Shown: piece after piece, positions 33,024 to 33,035 of the stretch | How the letters are laid out: every line of letters begins with the position of its first letter | Position numbering within the stretch: position 1 is the first letter of the stretch | Notes under the pieces: model-generated | What the model was told of the DNA's origin: nothing | Database searches by the model: none | The model's input: only the letters and a program-made list of their open reading frames with translations | Program-made: the position numbers and the translations under genes | Source of the DNA: Candidatus Uhrbacteria bacterium | Lineage (GTDB): Bacteria > Patescibacteriota > Patescibacteriia > UBA9934 > GWF2-40-263 | DNA: 33,035 nucleotides | Direction: 5' to 3' | NCBI GenBank assembly: GCA_018700535.1 | Contig: JABITQ010000025.1 | Span: 1 to 33,035 of the forward strand

Positions 33024-33035
33024 ATGCCGAGAGCA
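33024..33035 (+). CDS. Start of truncated CDS (ATG CCG AGA GCA...)
   Basis: CCGGAGAGAAC-ATG behind promoter at 32937. Confidence 0.5.

Noticed and set aside
1-33035. CRISPR array, rRNA, transposase, integrase, phage structural genes
   Set aside because: No supporting sequence found on either strand by eye.
1-33035. Alternative code (UGA=Gly) as in some CPR lineages
   Set aside because: TGA acts as a normal stop (e.g. 7394-7696, 16183-16554) and conserved glycines in murF, upp and the PBP are not read from TGA.

Overview
Bacterial chromosomal window. The gene style (small genome-type housekeeping genes mixed with many short orphan ORFs) suggests a Candidate Phyla Radiation/Patescibacteria-like lineage, but that is inference. 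Recognisable genes: PP2C phosphatase, CPA2/Kef-type antiporter, CDF cation transporter, tRNA-Glu(CTC), stand-alone receiver domain, choice-of-anchor-Q beta-helix surface protein, YwbE, DUF1905 protein, upp, murF and a class B PBP (ftsI-like). About 25 short genes with no family I recognise lie between them. Many of these are single-gene units: a TTGACN-17 bp-TANNNT promoter, a GGAG Shine-Dalgarno, one ORF, and a hairpin plus TTTTGTTT terminator. The most interesting items are: (i) an orphan protein ending in an RNA polymerase alpha-CTD-like domain that keeps most UP-element-binding residues; (ii) a divergent/tandem family of four helical-looking paralogs with conserved 5' leaders, one divergent pair reading from face-to-face palindromic promoters; (iii) apparent promoter-terminator units with no convincing ORF (candidate sRNAs or empty cassettes); (iv) terminator modules reused between unrelated genes; and (v) a palindromic MITE-like repeat. 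No mobile-element genes, CRISPR arrays or rRNA were seen.
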